A DNA stretch of 64,000 nt from Pseudothermotoga thermarum DSM 5069 (GTDB lineage Bacteria; Thermotogota; Thermotogae; Thermotogales; DSM-5069): assembly GCF_000217815.1 (NCBI RefSeq), contig NC_015707.1:620001-684000 (forward strand). The letters are read 5' to 3'. A model generated the notes under the pieces. It saw only the letters and a program-made list of their open reading frames with translations, had not been told where the DNA came from and searched no databases. The stretch's first letter is position 1. The number at the start of each line of letters is the position of its first letter. Shown here one piece after another: positions 30,517-39,810 of this stretch. The position numbers were made by a program, and so were the translations under genes.

Positions 30517-32075
30517 TGGATGCTTTGAGACTTTCAGATAGGATAAGAAGAATCTTTCTTTATGGATCTCTTTTTATTTTTGGATTTGTGCTGATTTTTT
30601 CAGTAGGGCTTTTTTTGATAGTTAAAAGCGTAAATGAAATTTACAGGGAAAGTTATCTGATAAATGCGTACAACCATTTTGCCAATTTGTTTTCAAGCGT
30701 TTCCAGTAAAGTGGTTGATCCAGAAATAATCCTCTTAGAACTCGACGAAAATTTTGTCGACAAACGTACCAAAGTTGATTATTTACGTTTTGTTTCTTCA
30801 ACAAGCCATTTTCCTGCTTTGGTTGGAGGTTTTTCCGGCATTTTTGCCAAAACCAACAGTGCGAAAGTCATTTTTCCAAAAGAGGATGGATATCTATTGG
30901 TGGAAATCCCGCAGGAACATTTTTCAAAACATGTTCCCGGAAAACGAGCTGTTGTTTTGTTGATCGACTCGTTTGAAAACGAAGTTGTTCTCTCTTCTGT
31001 TCCAGAGTACGTTGGGAAGAAAGTTGTGATCAACAAGAAAAAAGGGATTTTATCTTTGAATGGTTCACTTGGTTTCTTCGAAATAAAAGAAACAAGCGTT
31101 TCGAACGCCAAGCTTGCGCTTTTTGTTCCTTTGACAACTTATCTTGTTGATTTAGCTCCTTACTTGGTTGTTTCTTCTTTTGCCTTGTTCGGAGCGATCT
31201 TTTGGTTATACTTCGTACTGCAATACGAACGTAGGTTGATGAATTCCTTCTCATTTGTGTTTGAAGAGATCAACAAAGAAACCTCAAAAACAGTTCAAGG
31301 TAAGGAGACTCATTTTGTTCCGGTGAAAACCGAAATTGAAGAGTTAAACGAACTGCAGGAATCAATCGTACGTTTGCTTGAAGCTGAAAAAGCTGCTCAA
31401 GCTGAAATGCACAGCATGATGGAAAGTTTACAAGATACCATAAATGAACTTGAAGAAACACAAAAAGTGTTGGAGGAAAGGAAATTTCAAATTATCGCGG
31501 CTTTAGCTGAGGCAATAGAAGTCAAAGATGTGGGTACGAAGGGTCATTCGGATCGAATGGTTATGCTGGCTTTGGAACTTGCAAAAGAACTTGGTATCTC
31601 AGATCCAGCCGAACTGGAGGCTATAAAATTTGGGGCTTTACTTCACGACATTGGTAAAATCGGTATACCTGAACATATTTTGAACAAAACCAGTAGACTA
31701 ACGCTGGAGGAATTTGAAATAATGAAAATGCATCCTATTTATGGTGAAAAGATCGTCAAAAACATCTCCGGATGGGACCTTGTTGCGGATGTAATTAGAC
31801 ATCATCATGAGAATATAGATGGAACAGGGTATCCCGATGGTTTAACTGGAGATCAAATAAGTTTGCGAGCTCAAATAGTTGCTATGGTTGATGTGTTCAC
31901 AGCCTTGATAGAGGACAGACCTTATCGAAGGGCATTGAGCATAGAGGAAGCCTTGAAAGTAATCGAAAATGAGATGGTTGGTAAGAAATTTTCCGCTGAA
32001 ATTTACGAAGCTTTCAAAAGAGTTCTCAATAGACTGTTGAAGGAAAAAGGTACAGGCTTTCTCCAAGAAAGTTGA
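30516..32075 (+). CDS. Membrane sensor with HD-GYP domain (c-di-GMP phosphodiesterase)
   Basis: Two membrane helices (about residues 13-37 and 208-232) flank an outward-facing sensor region. A coiled coil (about residues 245-325) leads to a HD-GYP domain. The metal motif H377-D378 (LLHDIGKIGIPEHI) and GYP at 438-440 (HHENIDGTGYPDGLTGDQ) are intact, so c-di-GMP hydrolysis is expected. The start ATG 30516 overlaps the stop of the LivK-like gene, with GAAGAGGTG as ribosome site. Members of this type act in signalling that switches motility and surface growth. Confidence 0.88.
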   Translation: MDALRLSDRIRRIFLYGSLFIFGFVLIFSVGLFLIVKSVNEIYRESYLINAYNHFANLFSSVSSKVVDPEIILLELDENFVDKRTKVDYLRFVSSTSHFPALVGGFSGIFAKTNSAKVIFPKEDGYLLVEIPQEHFSKHVPGKRAVVLLIDSFENEVVLSSVPEYVGKKVVINKKKGILSLNGSLGFFEIKETSVSNAKLALFVPLTTYLVDLAPYLVVSSFALFGAIFWLYFVLQYERRLMNSFSFVFEEINKETSKTVQGKETHFVPVKTEIEELNELQESIVRLLEAEKAAQAEMHSMMESLQDTINELEETQKVLEERKFQIIAALAEAIEVKDVGTKGHSDRMVMLALELAKELGISDPAELEAIKFGALLHDIGKIGIPEHILNKTSRLTLEEFEIMKMHPIYGEKIVKNISGWDLVADVIRHHHENIDGTGYPDGLTGDQISLRAQIVAMVDVFTALIEDRPYRRALSIEEALKVIENEMVGKKFSAEIYEAFKRVLNRLLKEKGTGFLQES

Positions 32076-32129
32076 CGCCAAAGAACCGCATCCAATGTGT
32101 GTTTTTGCTTGAAAATATTTTGGATTTGC

Positions 32130-32157
32130 TTGCCAAAAATGGATTTTGTGTTATAAT
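32130..32157 (+). promoter_or_regulatory. Promoter of ssrA
   Basis: TTGCCA at 32130-32135, a 16-base spacer and TATAAT at 32152-32157 end 10 bases before the mature tmRNA 5' end. Confidence 0.8.
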
Positions 32158-32167
32158 TGATCAACGC

Positions 32168-32525
32168 GGGGGCGAATGGTTTCGACGGGTTTGGACCGCC
32201 CCAGGAAGCGAGCCGAGGTTTCCCACCTCCTCGTAAAAAAAGGTGGGGCAAACAAAAAGTGCCAACGAAGAACTTGCTCTTGCTGCTTAAGGAATAAGCA
32301 GCCGTTCCCTTCGAAGCTTGGCTGAGGCTCGAAGGGGGCGTCAGGGAGTCAGCCTACTGCCGTTGGATTAAGCCTTTCGTCCAACGGTGGGAAAACTTAG
32401 AAGGGCTTGGGTTCACAAAGCCTGCTCGTGGGCGTTGTGAACCGACATCAAAACACGAGCTGCGCTCGGAGATGCCTGGGGTTGTCCAAATTCGGACGCG
32501 GGTTCGATTCCCGCCGCCTCCACCA
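32168..32525 (+). ncRNA. ssrA: tmRNA (transfer-messenger RNA)
   Basis: tmRNA rescues stalled ribosomes and tags the unfinished protein. The 5' end begins GGGGGCGAATGGTTTCGACG and the 3' end is GGTTCGATTCCCGCCGCCTCC followed by ACCA. The 7-bp acceptor helix (32168-32174 with 32515-32521) includes the G3-U70 pair that marks it for alanine. The tag reading frame starts at GCC 32261 and encodes ANEELALAA, ended by TAA at 32288-32290. The LALAA ending is typical for recognition by Clp proteases. The 358-base length is normal. The 3' end lies 2 bases from the stop of the convergent gene. Confidence 0.97.
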
Positions 32526-32527
32526 GA

Positions 32528-33736
32528 TCATTCGTATCTCAAAGCCTCCACTGGGTTGAGTTTGGAAGCTCTTCTTGCTGGAAAAACCCCAAAGAATATT
32601 CCAACGGCTATAGAGATTGAAACTGCTATCAGAATAACTCCAGGGGTAACCGCTGTTCTTAAAGAACCCAGCTTTGCTATAAACCTGGATATCAATATTC
32701 CAACTGCTATGCCAATGCCACCAGCCGTCGTTGTCAAAGTTGAAGATTCTATCAAGAACTGAAGTAGAATGTGCAAATTCGTTGCTCCGATGGCTTTTCT
32801 TATACCGATTTCTTTGGTTCTTTCCGCTACGGAGACAAGCATGATGTTCATTATACCAATTCCACCTACAAGAAGCGAAATTCCAGCGATACTTCCAAGC
32901 ATGAAAGCAAGCAATTGCATGGTTTGGTTAAGGGTTTGAAGCATTGCCTCTTGGCTGATTATTCTGTATTTGTTTTCGTCCAAAAACTTTGAGTAAAGAA
33001 CCGAATCTATTTCCGAAACGGCTTGCTGGGCAAGTTGTTCTGAGCTTGCCTGCGCTATTATCGAAGAAACGTATCTTCTTGGAAAAAGCCGTTGATCTGC
33101 ACTTGCGAATGGTACGATAACAGATCTATCTGGGTTGAGGAAGAGAAGGTTTCCACTTTTCTCAAGAACTCCTATCACGGTGTAAGTTTGTCTTATTCTT
33201 TGGGAGGAAATTCTTATCGTTTTTCCAATCGCATCGCCTTCTGGAAACAAGTTGTTTGCGACATCACTTCCAATCACCGCTACTCTTCTTGCAGCTAGAT
33301 TTTCCTCGTCCGTGAAAAACTCTCCTTCAGCTAGGTTGAGTTTAAGCATTTTGAAGAAAGATGGTTCAACCGCCAAGACCGTTGCCATAGTATTTTGTCT
33401 TCCATACTGAATCGTAAAATTACCTTGATGGACAGGTGTTACATAACTTAAGGAGGGACATGATGCGGCAATTTCTTTTGCGTCGTCTTTCGTCAGAAGA
33501 TCGCTGAGTGCAACCGCGGTTTGTCCAGCCCTTCCACCCGCAAATCCTGGCGTGATCATTATGACGTTTGATCCAATTGCAATTATGTTTTCCTTTATTG
33601 CTTGACGTGTACCTTCTGCAACGGATACAACAGCTATAACCGCGGCTACACCTATGACTATACCGAGCATGGAAAGAAAGGATCTAAGTTTGTTGGCAAA
33701 AATCGATCTTATCGCTTCCCTAAACATTTCCAACAC
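32528..33736 (-). CDS. ABC transporter permease, MacB type
   Basis: This is the membrane half of a MacB/LolCE-type transporter. One N-terminal helix (MLGIVIGVAAVIAVVSVAEG), a periplasmic domain of about 230 residues and three C-terminal helices with the FtsX-like core (GIGIMNIMLVSVAERTKEIG, about residues 295-314) are visible. It ends NPVEALRYE, as MacB proteins do. The start is uncertain among TTG 33739, GTG 33736 and TTG 33733 after AGAGGTGA. It is last in the minus-strand operon and overlaps the ATPase gene by 17 bases. Confidence 0.87.
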   Translation of the reverse strand: MLEMFREAIRSIFANKLRSFLSMLGIVIGVAAVIAVVSVAEGTRQAIKENIIAIGSNVIMITPGFAGGRAGQTAVALSDLLTKDDAKEIAASCPSLSYVTPVHQGNFTIQYGRQNTMATVLAVEPSFFKMLKLNLAEGEFFTDEENLAARRVAVIGSDVANNLFPEGDAIGKTIRISSQRIRQTYTVIGVLEKSGNLLFLNPDRSVIVPFASADQRLFPRRYVSSIIAQASSEQLAQQAVSEIDSVLYSKFLDENKYRIISQEAMLQTLNQTMQLLAFMLGSIAGISLLVGGIGIMNIMLVSVAERTKEIGIRKAIGATNLHILLQFLIESSTLTTTAGGIGIAVGILISRFIAKLGSLRTAVTPGVILIAVSISIAVGIFFGVFPARRASKLNPVEALRYE

Positions 33737-34421
33737 CAATTCTCACCTCTTGTGAAACTATTTTTCCATCTCTCATGTGAATTATTCGATCACCGCATTC
33801 TGCAACCTCAGGATCATGGGTGACAACGACGATCGTGTACCCGTTTTCGTTGAGTTGTTCAAAGATTTTTAGTATTTCTGACCCACTTTTTGAATCCAAA
33901 TTACCGGTTGGTTCATCGGCAAGGATCACAAGAGGATCGTTTGCCAAAGCCCTTGCTATTGCTACCTTTTGCATTTGGCCTCCCGAAAGCTGTGTCGGCT
34001 TGTGGTGAACCCTATCTTTAAGCCCAACTAGTTCAAGAAGTTCCAACGCCTTTTTCCTTCGCTCTTTTTTTAGTATTCCTGCGTATATCATTGGAAGCTC
34101 GACATTTTCCAAAGCAGTCAATTTTGGCAGCAAATTGAACTGTTGGAAAACAAAGCCAATCATCTTGTTTCTTATTCTTGCAAGATGTCTATCGCTTAAT
34201 TTTGAAACTTGGAAATCTCCAATGTATATTTCACCTGAATCTGGCTTGTCCAAACATCCCATCAGATGCAAAAGCGTTGATTTTCCACTTCCCGATGGTC
34301 CCATTATCACCAGATATTCTCCTTTTTCAACGTTTAAGGTGACGTTGTCAACGGCTTTTATGACGTTTTCTCCCATCCGGTAAATCTTCGAAACATTTTC
34401 AAACTTTATTATCGCGGACAT
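33720..34421 (-). CDS. ABC transporter ATPase, LolD/MacB type
   Basis: The 233-residue ATPase has Walker A GPSGSGKSTLLHLMG (about residues 42-56), Q-loop FVFQQFNLLPKLTALENVELP, signature LSGGQMQKVAIARAL and Walker B VILADEPTGNLDS. These place it in the LolD/MacB/FtsE family. It would energise the MacB-type permease encoded next to it. The ATG at 34421 lies 17 bases after the adaptor gene. Confidence 0.93.
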   Translation of the reverse strand: MSAIIKFENVSKIYRMGENVIKAVDNVTLNVEKGEYLVIMGPSGSGKSTLLHLMGCLDKPDSGEIYIGDFQVSKLSDRHLARIRNKMIGFVFQQFNLLPKLTALENVELPMIYAGILKKERRKKALELLELVGLKDRVHHKPTQLSGGQMQKVAIARALANDPLVILADEPTGNLDSKSGSEILKIFEQLNENGYTIVVVTHDPEVAECGDRIIHMRDGKIVSQEVRIGVGNV

Positions 34422-34438
34422 GGCTTTTCACCAACTTT

Positions 34439-35617
34439 TTACCTGATTCGCATCTGTGGACCTGTGAACGGGTTGAAGATTGTTCCAGTACCAGTCGAAG
34501 TTGTGGTTGTTCTCTGAGTGACCGGTACAAGAACAACTTCCCCTTCTTCAAGCCCTTCTAAAATTTCATAACCAGCCGAGGTTCTTTCACCTAACTTTAC
34601 CAGCCTTTTCTCTGTTTTTTCGTTGACTTTCACGGTGACGTAAGCCTGCCCATCTTCAAATTGAATTGCCCTCGTTGGGACAACTATCGCGTTGGGTTTG
34701 TTAAGAACTATTATTTCAACTTGACAAGAGAGGCCTGGTATGAGTTGAATAAGATTTTCATCGGTTGCTCGTTGAATTTGCCGTTGAGTTGAAGAAAACC
34801 TTTGCATCATTTGCTGCAGAGTTTCTGGAGAGATATTTTGGGGTAAATTGGAAGGTACGTTGGCTTGAAATCTTTGCATCATTTGCTGTCTTCTTTCGGC
34901 AGAGATAGTCTGTTGTCCTGTTAGAAGATCCACTTCAATTGGTACCACGGTGATTCCTCCAGCGGTTTGCGCTTCCTTTGATATGTAAGAGACTCGTCCT
35001 GAAAAACCCATGTTTGGGAAAGCGTCAAAAGTTATGTTTGCAAACTGTCCAACGGAAACTTTTGAATAATCTATCTCATCGACGTTTGCAGAAACATACA
35101 GGTTTTGCATATTCACTATCTTTGCAACAATTGTTGATGCGCTCACAATGGATCCTTCTGTCACATCCAAAGAGACCACAACACCGTCTATAGGAGCTTT
35201 GACCGTACATCTTTCCAAATCTCGTTCGGCGATCTTCAGCTCAAGTTCGCGCTGTTGCAAAAGAAGCTTTGACCCAGTTAACTTTGCACTCTCATAGTTT
35301 TGCAAAGCCTTTATGTAAGCCAGTCGATAATCTGTATCGTCTATTTCAATCAGAATGTCACCAGCTTTGACTGTATCTCCTTTTGACACATGTACTTTCT
35401 TTACAACGCCACTCACCAAAGGCCTAACTTCGGCGACTTTTCTGGCGTTCAAAGTTCCATAGACAGTAAGCGAATCTGTCAAATTTTGCCTTGTAACGAC
35501 GTATTCGGTGTAGTTGGATGAAGAAGTTTGTTGATTTGAAGTTTTTCTTGCGCAGGAAACGAACAAAAACAACAAAATCATCAAAACGATTAGCAGTTTA
35601 AAGAGCTTGTTCTTCAT
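34439..35617 (-). CDS. MacA-like periplasmic adaptor (membrane fusion) protein
   Basis: An N-terminal hydrophobic signal ends in FVSC, a lipobox-like site, so this may be a lipoprotein. A lipoyl/biotinyl-like half motif (VSGVVKKVHVSKGDTVKAGDILIEID, residues about 65-90) and its return half (VKAPIDGVVVSLDVTEGS) flank a short hairpin, followed by beta-barrel and membrane-proximal domains. A low-complexity Gln/Met-rich segment (about 235-285) is inserted. It links the MacB complex to a TolC-like channel. ATG 35617 follows AGGTGATG. Confidence 0.85.
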   Translation of the reverse strand: MKNKLFKLLIVLMILLFLFVSCARKTSNQQTSSSNYTEYVVTRQNLTDSLTVYGTLNARKVAEVRPLVSGVVKKVHVSKGDTVKAGDILIEIDDTDYRLAYIKALQNYESAKLTGSKLLLQQRELELKIAERDLERCTVKAPIDGVVVSLDVTEGSIVSASTIVAKIVNMQNLYVSANVDEIDYSKVSVGQFANITFDAFPNMGFSGRVSYISKEAQTAGGITVVPIEVDLLTGQQTISAERRQQMMQRFQANVPSNLPQNISPETLQQMMQRFSSTQRQIQRATDENLIQLIPGLSCQVEIIVLNKPNAIVVPTRAIQFEDGQAYVTVKVNEKTEKRLVKLGERTSAGYEILEGLEEGEVVLVPVTQRTTTTSTGTGTIFNPFTGPQMRIR

Positions 35618-35622
35618 TGCCA

Positions 35623-36954
35623 TCACCTACTTTTCACCAAGTTTATCAAATCTACTCCTATTGCTTTTAGATAGTTTATCTTTGCCACAAGCAAGCTGTA
35701 GTGAGCTTTAATAGCCTCAACTTCTGCATTTTCAAGTTGTATCTTCGCTTTTTCAACATCCTGTTCGGAAAGATATTCGGATGCTTTTAAAGTTCTTTCG
35801 TAATCGAGTTTTGCAAGTGAAAGATCAAGATCTGCGGCTTTCTTTGAGTACTCGGCAATCGTTATGGACAAAGCGGCTCTTTTTACATCTCTTTCTAAGG
35901 AGGACAACTTTTCTTCAAAAATGCGCTGCTGTATGTTGTAATTTTCCAAAGTTTTGAAGTAGCTGTTACTTTTTTCACCACGGTCGATCAACGTATAACT
36001 TACCGAAAATCCCAGTGAAATTGAAAATTTACCATCTGATGAGAGATCCTGTGGAATTTTCACAGAAGCTGTGAAAGATGGATTCGGTAAAAAGCTTTGA
36101 TAAGCTCTTTCATATCTTCTTCTGGCTATTTCAAGTGCTATACTTGAAGCTTTTACATCTGCCCTTTCTCTGGCTATTTGTAAAGCTTCGTCAACGCTTG
36201 GCAAGTTGCCGGTGATTTTTTCAAGTGTTTGAATCATTTGATCGAAAATTTCCTTTGAGTAACTTTTGCTGATGTTTATTCGGCTTTTTTGCAAATCAGC
36301 CAACTGTTGTGTGAGAAGCTGAAGCTCCTTTTGAGTTTTCAAAAGCTCTTCCAGCGAAACAATTCCAGCTTGATACTTTTCTTGAATCGCTTCAGCTTGG
36401 CTACCCAAGATTTCAAGTTGTTTGTTTAAAATCTCCAACTTTGCGTTGTAGTAGTAATCGTTGAAGATCTCTTCAATCAAGCGAGTGAAAACGTTGTTCC
36501 GAGCGTTCAAAAGGTTCCAAGCGGCGTTTTCCAGCTTTTGCAAAGACAAAAGATCGTCAATATCAAAGTTTGTGAAAAGCTGCCTGTTGATCGATATTGT
36601 CCAGCCTCTCTCTTTCCATTCGTTTTTCTTTGAATCATACTGCCAGCTGTTTCCAACGGAAATGTCAAAGCCATAAACGTTCTTAAAGGTCAATGACAAA
36701 GGAATGTTTAAGGAATAAGAAGTCTCATCATGGATATCAACTTCGAAATTGTTGGTTCCGCCGCCGATTGTAAAGTATGGAATATACCAATCACCTTTTT
36801 GTTTTCTTTCAAACAAGGCGTTTTCAAAATCAAGTTTTGCAGAGAGATAGTTTGAATCATTCAAAAGAGCTTCATTGAGCAAGTTATCAAAAGATGCAAA
36901 AACCAGTAAATTCAAGAAAAACGTTGCTAAGAGCAGTATGAAAAACTTCTTCAT
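35623..36954 (-). CDS. TolC-family outer-membrane efflux protein (first of two)
   Basis: A signal peptide (about residues 1-20, ending FASFD) precedes long alpha-helical segments of the TolC (OEP) type, including the DVEKAKIQLENAEVEAIKAHYSLL stretch and YQAGIVSLEELLKTQKELQLL repeats. The protein has 443 residues, normal for TolC. Such proteins form channels across the outer envelope. ATG 36954 has GGGAG about 9 bases upstream. It overlaps or abuts the second TolC-like gene and the adaptor. Confidence 0.8.
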   Translation of the reverse strand: MKKFFILLLATFFLNLLVFASFDNLLNEALLNDSNYLSAKLDFENALFERKQKGDWYIPYFTIGGGTNNFEVDIHDETSYSLNIPLSLTFKNVYGFDISVGNSWQYDSKKNEWKERGWTISINRQLFTNFDIDDLLSLQKLENAAWNLLNARNNVFTRLIEEIFNDYYYNAKLEILNKQLEILGSQAEAIQEKYQAGIVSLEELLKTQKELQLLTQQLADLQKSRINISKSYSKEIFDQMIQTLEKITGNLPSVDEALQIARERADVKASSIALEIARRRYERAYQSFLPNPSFTASVKIPQDLSSDGKFSISLGFSVSYTLIDRGEKSNSYFKTLENYNIQQRIFEEKLSSLERDVKRAALSITIAEYSKKAADLDLSLAKLDYERTLKASEYLSEQDVEKAKIQLENAEVEAIKAHYSLLVAKINYLKAIGVDLINLVKSR

Positions 36955-36959
36955 GACTT

Positions 36960-37973
36960 TCATCTCCCAAACAGCTTTTCAAAAGCTGAGGAGATATCTT
37001 GCTCAGAATCGATGTACAGCGAGCAAACGCTGCTTACGAATGATCTGATGTTGCTCAACAGATCAACCATTGCAGATAAATATTCGTTCTTGGCGTTCAA
37101 CAAGTCTTTTTGTGAAGCTACCCCTGCTTTGTAATTGGCTTCTGTGCTTGCAAGTTTTGATTCCGCAATGCTAAGCTGTTCTTTAGAAGCTTCTATAGAA
37201 CGTTTTAAATTTGCCACGTTTTGAAGTTGAGATTCCAAAGTTTTCCTAACGGCGAACCTTGTGTTCTCAAGGTTATTTTTAGCCTGTTGTAAATTTCTTT
37301 CCGCTTTGGTTTTGGTGTAAACGGATGGATTGATGAGTGTATCCAAATTGTTTTGAGCGATTTGAACGTTGAGATCAGCTATAGTAAGGGTAATGGAATT
37401 TTGCAAGAGAATTTCCAAACTTGGCAGCTCAATGTTTAAATTAAGCTTGATTTTCGATGGATCGAAAGACTCGATGTTACCGATAATTCTTTCATAGTCT
37501 CTTTTAACTTGTTCAAAACTAAGTTTTGCATTTTCAAAACTGTTTTGCTGTTGAAGATAGGAAATCTTAGAACTTTGCAAGTCTTGTGCACTGACAATAC
37601 CTTTTTTGTAAAGTTCCTGCTTTTCGTTGTAATCATCCTCGGCTATTTTTAGCCTGTTTTGTTGTATTTCCAACGACAATTTCTTCTCAACAAATCCTAT
37701 GTACAAGTTTAAGAACTCATCGACAAAGTTTTTCATCGAGTTTCTATAACTTTGCCTGGCTTGCAACCACGAAAGCTGAGCGGAAAGCTCTTGTGATTTG
37801 TTCTTTGCCTCGATCAAGGCTTTTTCGTAGTCGCTTTTTGCTTGTTCAAAATCAAGAATCGCGTTCAAATAGGTTATGCTGTTTTTCTGAGCAGTTTGAA
37901 GGGCTTCCAATGGGTTGGCAAAGGTTGAAATGAACATAACCAAAAGCACCAGTACTCCAAAAAATTTTCTCAT
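36960..37973 (-). CDS. TolC-family-like protein (second of two, shorter)
   Basis: A signal peptide (about residues 1-20, ending STFANP) is followed by helical repeats with NPLEALQTAQKNSITYLNAI, YKKGIVSAQDLQSSKISYLQ and YKAGVASQKDLLNAKNEYLS, the sequence style of TolC helical hairpins. At 337 residues it is shorter than usual and lacks an obvious beta-strand section. ATG 37973 has GGAGGGATC. It is first in the operon tolC-tolC-macA-ATPase-permease. Confidence 0.75.
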   Translation of the reverse strand: MRKFFGVLVLLVMFISTFANPLEALQTAQKNSITYLNAILDFEQAKSDYEKALIEAKNKSQELSAQLSWLQARQSYRNSMKNFVDEFLNLYIGFVEKKLSLEIQQNRLKIAEDDYNEKQELYKKGIVSAQDLQSSKISYLQQQNSFENAKLSFEQVKRDYERIIGNIESFDPSKIKLNLNIELPSLEILLQNSITLTIADLNVQIAQNNLDTLINPSVYTKTKAERNLQQAKNNLENTRFAVRKTLESQLQNVANLKRSIEASKEQLSIAESKLASTEANYKAGVASQKDLLNAKNEYLSAMVDLLSNIRSFVSSVCSLYIDSEQDISSAFEKLFGR

Positions 37974-38060
37974 GTTTGATCCCTCCATTCTATGTTTTGG
38001 CAGAAAGGATTATAGCTTTAAGTGGGAAGGATGCGTTGATTTTTAATCAAACTCTAATGT

Positions 38061-39809
38061 TCATCCAACTCCAACGCGGCTTCCACCAGATCCTGTGCCG
38101 ACTTTTGTTCCACCTGAGGAGGTCGATGAACTTGACTTTGAAACAGTAATAGCAGCTTCCCTGTGGATTGAAGCTATTTCTTCAAACAGATTTTGGTTGT
38201 GATACACTGCCGCTGTGATTGAAGTTGTGGGAGGCTCTGGATAAAGCTTTTTTAGATTCCTTATAACTTCCTTTGCCACTCCAAGCGCTGTGGCGTACAC
38301 GATGTATTCATCCCATATTGCTACAGACTGTGGAGGATAGCTTGAAAGCATCGAAAAATCGGTCAGAAATTTTTCGAAATTTTTCCACCTTAGGTAATAC
38401 AAAAGCCCTTCTTTTGTCCATCTTGCAAAAACGGTTCTTTTCATTGAAATGACAACTAGCGATACTACTATACAAGCCGCCATCATCAGTCGAAAATGAG
38501 AAAAGACAATCTCAAAACCAATTGCGGGAACGTTAAAGGTCAGCAAGATAAGGGAAAATGAGATAATCATCCCAACGATAATTGCAAAGGTTTTTGCCAA
38601 GGTGTTACCTTTAGTGTCCATGTAATTTCTTTGAAGAACCTTTGAGTAAATTTCGTCGAACCATTTTGAGGTTTTCGCAAGAAAGTTTTTGGCATTTTTT
38701 TCGTTGGACATAGCTTTTTTGATTTCTTTGAAAAGCAAAATGCCATCTTTAATGTATCCTTCAAAACACTCGATAAGCTTTTTTCTTTCCGTATCCTCTT
38801 TCAAAATTCTTATACCTATGATTTCTCGCTTTTCGTTTTCCACAAATTTTGCCCTTCCCAACCTCACCATGTCTAACATGGCCGCGGAGATGGCATCGCT
38901 ATCTGGCTTTTGACACAACCTTTTCACGATTGCGTTGACAATTTCAGGTGGGTCTTTGGTTGGTGGTTCTCTTTCGTACTCGGCTTGATAATCAACGGTT
39001 TCTTCCACTCCGTATTTGCGATATACGTATATCGGAAAAGCTAAAACAACCAAAAGGTACGCTATTCCACCGGCAACTAATGCGTAATTTTTCAACAAGT
39101 AGTCTCTTTCTTCTTTTTCAACGTCTTTCAAAGAGGCTTTTATCAAATTTTCCGTTCCAGTACCGACAACGTTTGGAAAAACGAATCGACCTTCGACAAA
39201 GGTATTTTTTGGCACGTTTCGAAATACAAATTCGTAGATGTTTGATGTGATTTCTTTCTTTGCGATTTGAAGTCCCCAAGGATGATGGTAAACAACCGGT
39301 TTTCCAAATTCAGCAGGAAAAACAACACGAACCTTCAACAATTTTGTCGACACATCAGTTCCTTTGCCGATGTATTTGACAAAAACTTGCGAAAAGTCCT
39401 TTCCTTCCATGAGAATGTTTTTGAGAGAATATTCAACGGCGATTTCAACTATTTGTCCTTCCTTCGGCACAGGCAAGTACTCTTCCATGGAAGGGCTGAA
39501 AACGACTTTTAGTGAAACACTGCGCAAAGTTTTCCGATCAAAAACAACTTGCTTTGGGCTTGGGCCTTTTAAAACTTCGACGTTTATATCTTCGATTGTT
39601 ATCGGGTCTTCAAAATCTATAGCCCAGCTGACGTACCTAAAAGGTTGTTTTATCCTGTAGGTAACTTTTTCAACAACCTTTGCGCTGCCATCTGGATTGA
39701 GGATCATATTGTAACTTCTTTCAGGCAATTCGAAAGACACACAAAAAAGGCTTGAAGGGAAAAGTATCAAAATCAGCAAAGATATTGTTTTCATCAGTGT
39801 TTTGGCCAT
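38061..39809 (-). CDS. DUF2207 family membrane protein
   Basis: A signal peptide (about residues 8-24) precedes an extracytoplasmic beta-rich domain (about residues 25-230: RSYNMILNPDGSAKVVEKVTY…), which resembles the DUF2207 N-terminal region. One helix (about 247-266) and two more (about 408-428, 438-455) follow, with a cytoplasmic segment. The C-terminus ends in a Ser/Gly-rich tail (SSSSTSSGGTKVG). Function of the family is not established. The start is one base inside the stop region of the DUF4097 gene, in the same operon. Confidence 0.8.
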   Translation of the reverse strand: MAKTLMKTISLLILILFPSSLFCVSFELPERSYNMILNPDGSAKVVEKVTYRIKQPFRYVSWAIDFEDPITIEDINVEVLKGPSPKQVVFDRKTLRSVSLKVVFSPSMEEYLPVPKEGQIVEIAVEYSLKNILMEGKDFSQVFVKYIGKGTDVSTKLLKVRVVFPAEFGKPVVYHHPWGLQIAKKEITSNIYEFVFRNVPKNTFVEGRFVFPNVVGTGTENLIKASLKDVEKEERDYLLKNYALVAGGIAYLLVVLAFPIYVYRKYGVEETVDYQAEYEREPPTKDPPEIVNAIVKRLCQKPDSDAISAAMLDMVRLGRAKFVENEKREIIGIRILKEDTERKKLIECFEGYIKDGILLFKEIKKAMSNEKNAKNFLAKTSKWFDEIYSKVLQRNYMDTKGNTLAKTFAIIVGMIISFSLILLTFNVPAIGFEIVFSHFRLMMAACIVVSLVVISMKRTVFARWTKEGLLYYLRWKNFEKFLTDFSMLSSYPPQSVAIWDEYIVYATALGVAKEVIRNLKKLYPEPPTTSITAAVYHNQNLFEEIASIHREAAITVSKSSSSTSSGGTKVGTGSGGSRVGVG

Positions 39810-39810
39810 T

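Noticed and set aside
32472-32762. A 96-codon open frame beginning inside the tmRNA 3' part
   Set aside because: It overlaps the tRNA-like end of ssrA and runs antisense to the MacB-type gene; it has no ribosome site and low-complexity hydrophobic content.
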